From positions 4,526,001 to 4,590,000 of the forward strand of contig CAVNZM010000009.1 of NCBI GenBank assembly GCA_963693365.1: a stretch of DNA of 64,000 bases, in the 5' to 3' direction. Positions within the stretch are counted from its first letter, which is position 1. The number at the start of each line of letters is the position of its first letter. Position numbers and translations under genes: made by a program. Positions 62,651-64,000 of this stretch are shown here, piece after piece. The notes under the pieces are model-generated. The model was not told where the DNA came from. It saw only the letters and a list, made by a program, of their open reading frames with translations, and searched no databases. This stretch comes from Amoebidium appalachense (lineage: Eukaryota; Ichthyosporea).

Positions 62651-63811
62651 CTAAAGAGGGATGTAGATCTGGTCACCGAATACCAACTCGAGTTCGGTCT
62701 TCTGCACCAGGTCGCAGTGCATCTGCACCAGGCGGCGCAGCACATCATAGAGCTGGGTGTAGGTCAGGTGGGTAATCTTGGGCACCCCATGCAGGACGTT
62801 TGCGGCCTTACACATGGCGGTGTACACGTTGATGTGCGAGCGGTACATGCCCTGATCGATGTCCACATTCATGTGCCACTTGATGAACGTGTTCCAGTAG
62901 CTCGGGTCAAACCGGTGCTCGAACTCCTCGTGGCTGCGCCACAGCACTATGGCTGCGTCATGGAACACCTTGCGGGCCAGCTCTCTCCCGTAGTCGGTCT
63001 CCATGCAGCGAGCCGCAGGGATTGTTCCAGGGGGAAGGGACACGATGCGCTGGGGGTGGTCATCGTCGCACTCGTGCATTGCCAGGCGCTCGTTGGCGGA
63101 GTCCAGAAGCTCTGCCGTCTGCGTGTACCACTGCTCCATCTTCTCCAGGTTGTTGGACAGCTGCATGATGTGGGTCTCGTGCTCAAGGGCACGCGCGGTT
63201 GCCTCGGCCAGAGCGGCCTCGACCTGAGCACGGTTCTGGCGGTGCAGTACCTTGAAGGCCTGTTCGACCCGCCAGTAGTAGTAGCGCACTTCGTGTCCGA
63301 TGGCAGTCTGGACGGTCATGACGAGCAACTTGAAGGTCTTGGGGTTCATGAAAATCTCCGTCACGGGTCGACCACGCCCCTGTGCCCTGAAATGGAGATA
63401 GACATTCGACGTTAAAAAGCTAACGCCCAATCGAATGACCGGAATTTCTACACCCGTGGGTGTCAAAAAACATTTCAGCCAATCATTAAAATTTAAAGAA
63501 CACATAAGGCGTTTTATCATGAAAAGGTTTCACCAGTCGAAAGCAACCCACCTCAAGGCGTCGATCTTGAAGTCAATACCTTCAATGACATGATCGTGGG
63601 TCTTCAGATGCTCGATGATAGCTACTTTCCCGGCTTTCTCGTTCTTGTAGTTGAACAGCAGCGCCTGCACACGGGCCCCGCTCAGCTCCTCGTTGATGGC
63701 CAGCTCGTCGATGTCGCCGTCCAGGTCCCAGAACTTGGCGAACTCGCCGAGCAGTGCAGCCTTGGGCCCCAGGGTAGAGGTCAGAGTAGATGAAGGTGGA
63801 GGGAGTGCCAT
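62651..63811 (-). CDS. MSV199/AntA-like domain protein with coiled coil, large-DNA-virus type
   Basis: Two exons, 63811-63552 and 63386-62651, join in phase 2 across a 165-nt GT-AG intron to give 331 residues ending TAG. Residues about 20-130 match the layout of MSV199 domains of entomopox-, irido- and other large DNA viruses, related to phage AntA antirepressors: ALLFNYKNEKAGKVAIIEHL, HVIEGIDFKIDAL, then GRGRPVTEIFMNPKTFKLL and GHEVRYYYWRVEQAF. The Gly-Arg-Gly-Arg-Pro turn and the FK.L...T..G..VR.YY..(V/I)E block are diagnostic. These domains are found in viral regulatory, probably nucleic-acid-binding proteins. A coiled coil (about 138-190) and a C-terminal region of unknown fold (WNTFIKWHMNVDIDQGMYRS) follow. 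A TATA box lies 36-42 nt upstream of the ATG. The intron carries copy B of the 69-bp element. Composition suggests transfer from a virus; the intron suggests some adaptation to the host or a spliced viral gene. Confidence 0.7.
63427..63495 (+). repeat. 69-bp palindromic CCAAT element, copy B
   Basis: Starts CCAATCGAATGACCGGAATT, contains ACACCCGTGGGTGT (63450-63463) and a second CCAAT at 63478-63482. It lies inside the intron of the MSV199-domain gene. Copies A and B are direct repeats 867 bp apart and bracket exon 2 of that gene. Confidence 0.8.
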
Positions 63812-63846
63812 GTTGCAGACTGAGCTCCTGTGGGAGTGTGTTGGCC

Positions 63847-63853
63847 TTTTATA
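63847..63853 (-). promoter_or_regulatory. TATA box of the MSV199-domain gene
   Basis: On the minus strand GGTATAAAAGG precedes the ATG (63811) by about 36-42 nt. Early genes of many viruses and TATA promoters of host genes both look like this; the 5' UTR would be very short. Confidence 0.6.
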
Positions 63854-63857
63854 CCTT

Positions 63858-64000
63858 CGCCAGGAAGCCCTTGAAGTGCAAAAACCAACAGCCGCAGCGT
63901 GCCAAGCCGAAAGCACCTCACATAATGCAAGCCCCTCGTAAATGCCCGCACCGAACGGGTTGTGTCTCGACCGCAAGATGTGCAACTCCCGCCACTTCAA
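63858..64000. other. Upstream flank, window end
   Basis: GC-rich unique DNA free of simple repeats. The minus-strand frame of the MSV199 gene stays open through this flank, but the TATA box argues that coding starts at 63811. The island appears to continue past the window. Confidence 0.4.

Noticed and set aside
63530-64000. N-terminal extension of the MSV199-domain protein to the window edge
   Set aside because: The frame is open, but a TATA box lies inside the extension 36-42 nt before the ATG at 63811, so the shorter start is preferred.

Overview
This window is nuclear DNA from a eukaryote with intron-rich genes, most likely a single-celled relative of animals or an amoebozoan-grade protist. 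The basis is protein content: a mitoferrin, a MAIP1-like Tim44-domain protein, a GRAM-myotubularin phosphatase, a YLPM1/ZAP3-type nuclear protein, an EGF-domain secreted protein, a seven-helix receptor and two F-box/LRR-type genes. I cannot name the species. An ichthyosporean such as Amoebidium, a group reported to carry endogenised giant-virus DNA, would fit, but that is inference. Non-coding DNA is saturated with simple repeats: G/C runs up to about 65 nt, (CA)n/(TG)n, (CT)n and GGA tracts. Most long open frames in the window are translations of these repeats and are not genes.

Layout. 1-5414: a TATA/CCAAT promoter-like stretch (about 788-900), a degenerate minisatellite (1131-2020) and intergenic DNA. 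5415-6776 (-): last two exons of an LRR gene. 10816-16842 (-): complete six-exon mitoferrin. 17637-18385: a CCAAT-rich promoter-like stretch and two related small open frames, the second lying in a roughly 530-bp element that recurs inverted at 47280-47849. 20713-27859 (-): seven exons of a MAIP1-like mitochondrial protein. It shares a CCAAT-rich divergent intergenic region with the myotubularin-related gene (28557-34994, +). 37023-44522 (+): eight-exon YLPM1 orthologue, followed by 3' exons of an unrecognised acidic-tailed protein (45019-46003). 46609-46831: a MITE-like element with 41-bp perfect terminal inverted repeats. 49744-51213 (+): secreted EGF-like protein. 52689-56586 (+): F-box/LRR gene. 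57296-59428 (-): seven-helix receptor lacking its first exon.

61109-64000 differs sharply: no long homopolymers or microsatellites, GC-rich codons, and compact genes. It begins with a cluster of GC hairpins. It holds an orphan coiled-coil gene, a 42-aa membrane ORF and a two-exon gene with an MSV199/AntA-like domain, which is typical of large DNA viruses and phage antirepressors. Two copies of a 69-bp element with a perfect palindrome and paired CCAAT boxes flank the second exon of that gene. This is the best candidate for an endogenised viral or otherwise foreign island, and it probably continues past the window.

The host genes are individually transcribed housekeeping and signalling genes and form no operon or pathway cluster. 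Exon joins given here were tested by hand for reading phase. Four conserved exons need removal of one base in a short homopolymer or neighbouring bases to stay in frame. I found no tRNA, rRNA or CRISPR array.
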